Of a DNA stretch of 27,677 bases, positions 27,560 through 27,677 are shown piece after piece (the first letter of the stretch is position 1; every line of letters starts with the position of its first letter). A program made the translations under genes and the position numbers. This stretch comes from Byssothecium circinans (Eukaryota > Ascomycota > Dothideomycetes > Pleosporales > Massarinaceae): the NCBI GenBank assembly GCA_010015675.1, contig ML976992.1:730083-757759 (forward strand), written 5' to 3'. The notes under the pieces were generated by a model that was not told the DNA's origin, did not search any database, and saw only the letters and a list, made by a program, of their open reading frames with translations.

Positions 27560-27677
27560 TCAGCCGTAGTTTACGGCCCGTAGTCCCCCTCGGGGCGTAC
27601 GTAAGTAGCCCTTTTGTGAGTCGTAAAGTAGCCGTACAGTAGCCATGTTTCGTGTATTTTACGTCGTAATTACGGCT
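27560..27677. repeat. Degenerate short-repeat segment at the window edge
   Basis: On the minus strand GGCTACTGTACG, GGCTACTTTACG and GGCTACTTACGTACG follow one another, then ACTACGGGCC, AACTACGGC and TACTACGGAC. A perfect 10-bp palindrome CGTAATTACG lies at 27665-27674. The pattern looks like a decayed minisatellite or a transposon end. It adjoins the truncated 5' end of the uncharacterised gene, so the breakpoint may lie here. Confidence 0.45.

Noticed and set aside
27541..27677. Possible telomeric repeat at the window edge
   Set aside because: No TTAGGG or CCCTAA arrays are present; the repeats there are of a different type.

Overview
The window looks like nuclear DNA of a filamentous ascomycete, possibly a dothideomycete; I cannot place it more precisely. 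The evidence is the short GT-AG introns (46-147 nt, several with CTAAC or CTGAC branch sites), CT-rich leaders, Fot1/pogo-type transposons with TA target duplications, a telomere-linked-helicase-type gene, and stop-rich but frameshift-free transposon reading frames of the kind left by repeat-induced point mutation (RIP). No rRNA, tRNA, CRISPR array or bacterial-type operon was found.

Region A (1-13044) is an effector-like block. Six co-oriented genes or relics (starts near 355, 1458, 3945, 4835, 11391 and 12739) belong to what appears to be one highly diverged family of small, secreted, cysteine-containing proteins. Overall sequence identity is low. Nevertheless every member has a single phase-2 intron at an equivalent place, in five of six directly behind a C-x-F-[Y/F]-x motif, and the full-length members share a C..C..C-x(1-3)-C..C..C scaffold. 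Embedded in the block are a DUF3292/GRAMD4-like membrane protein gene (5949-8060) and a RIP-damaged Fot1-like transposon (8987-11065, with a 925-base run of N). A second Fot1-like element runs off the left edge, and its TA target duplication overlaps the start codon of the first family member.

Region B (13347-15038) holds a GNAT-like acetyltransferase gene and a frameshifted paralogue of it, separated by a 0.35 kb foldback (inverted-repeat) element lying between 15-bp direct repeats.

Region C (15255-21173) is conserved housekeeping DNA. It contains queuosine salvage glycosylase QNG1, SUMO-activating enzyme subunit UBA2 (divergent from QNG1 across 310 bp), an SDR resembling mitochondrial 3-oxoacyl-ACP reductase, and elongin C (divergent from the SDR), whose stop codon lies in a 5-nt terminal exon.

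Region D (21570-27677) is accessory again. A seven-bladed WD40 gene and an uncharacterised ORF with one in-frame TAG sit next to a 2.7 kb RecQ/telomere-linked-helicase-like gene on the minus strand. That gene is one continuous frame broken only by three TAG codons. The block is bracketed by two partial copies of an unrecognised protein family (21570-21790 and 26909-27559).

The most novel candidate system is the intron-anchored secreted-protein family of region A, with its transposon insertion exactly at a start codon.
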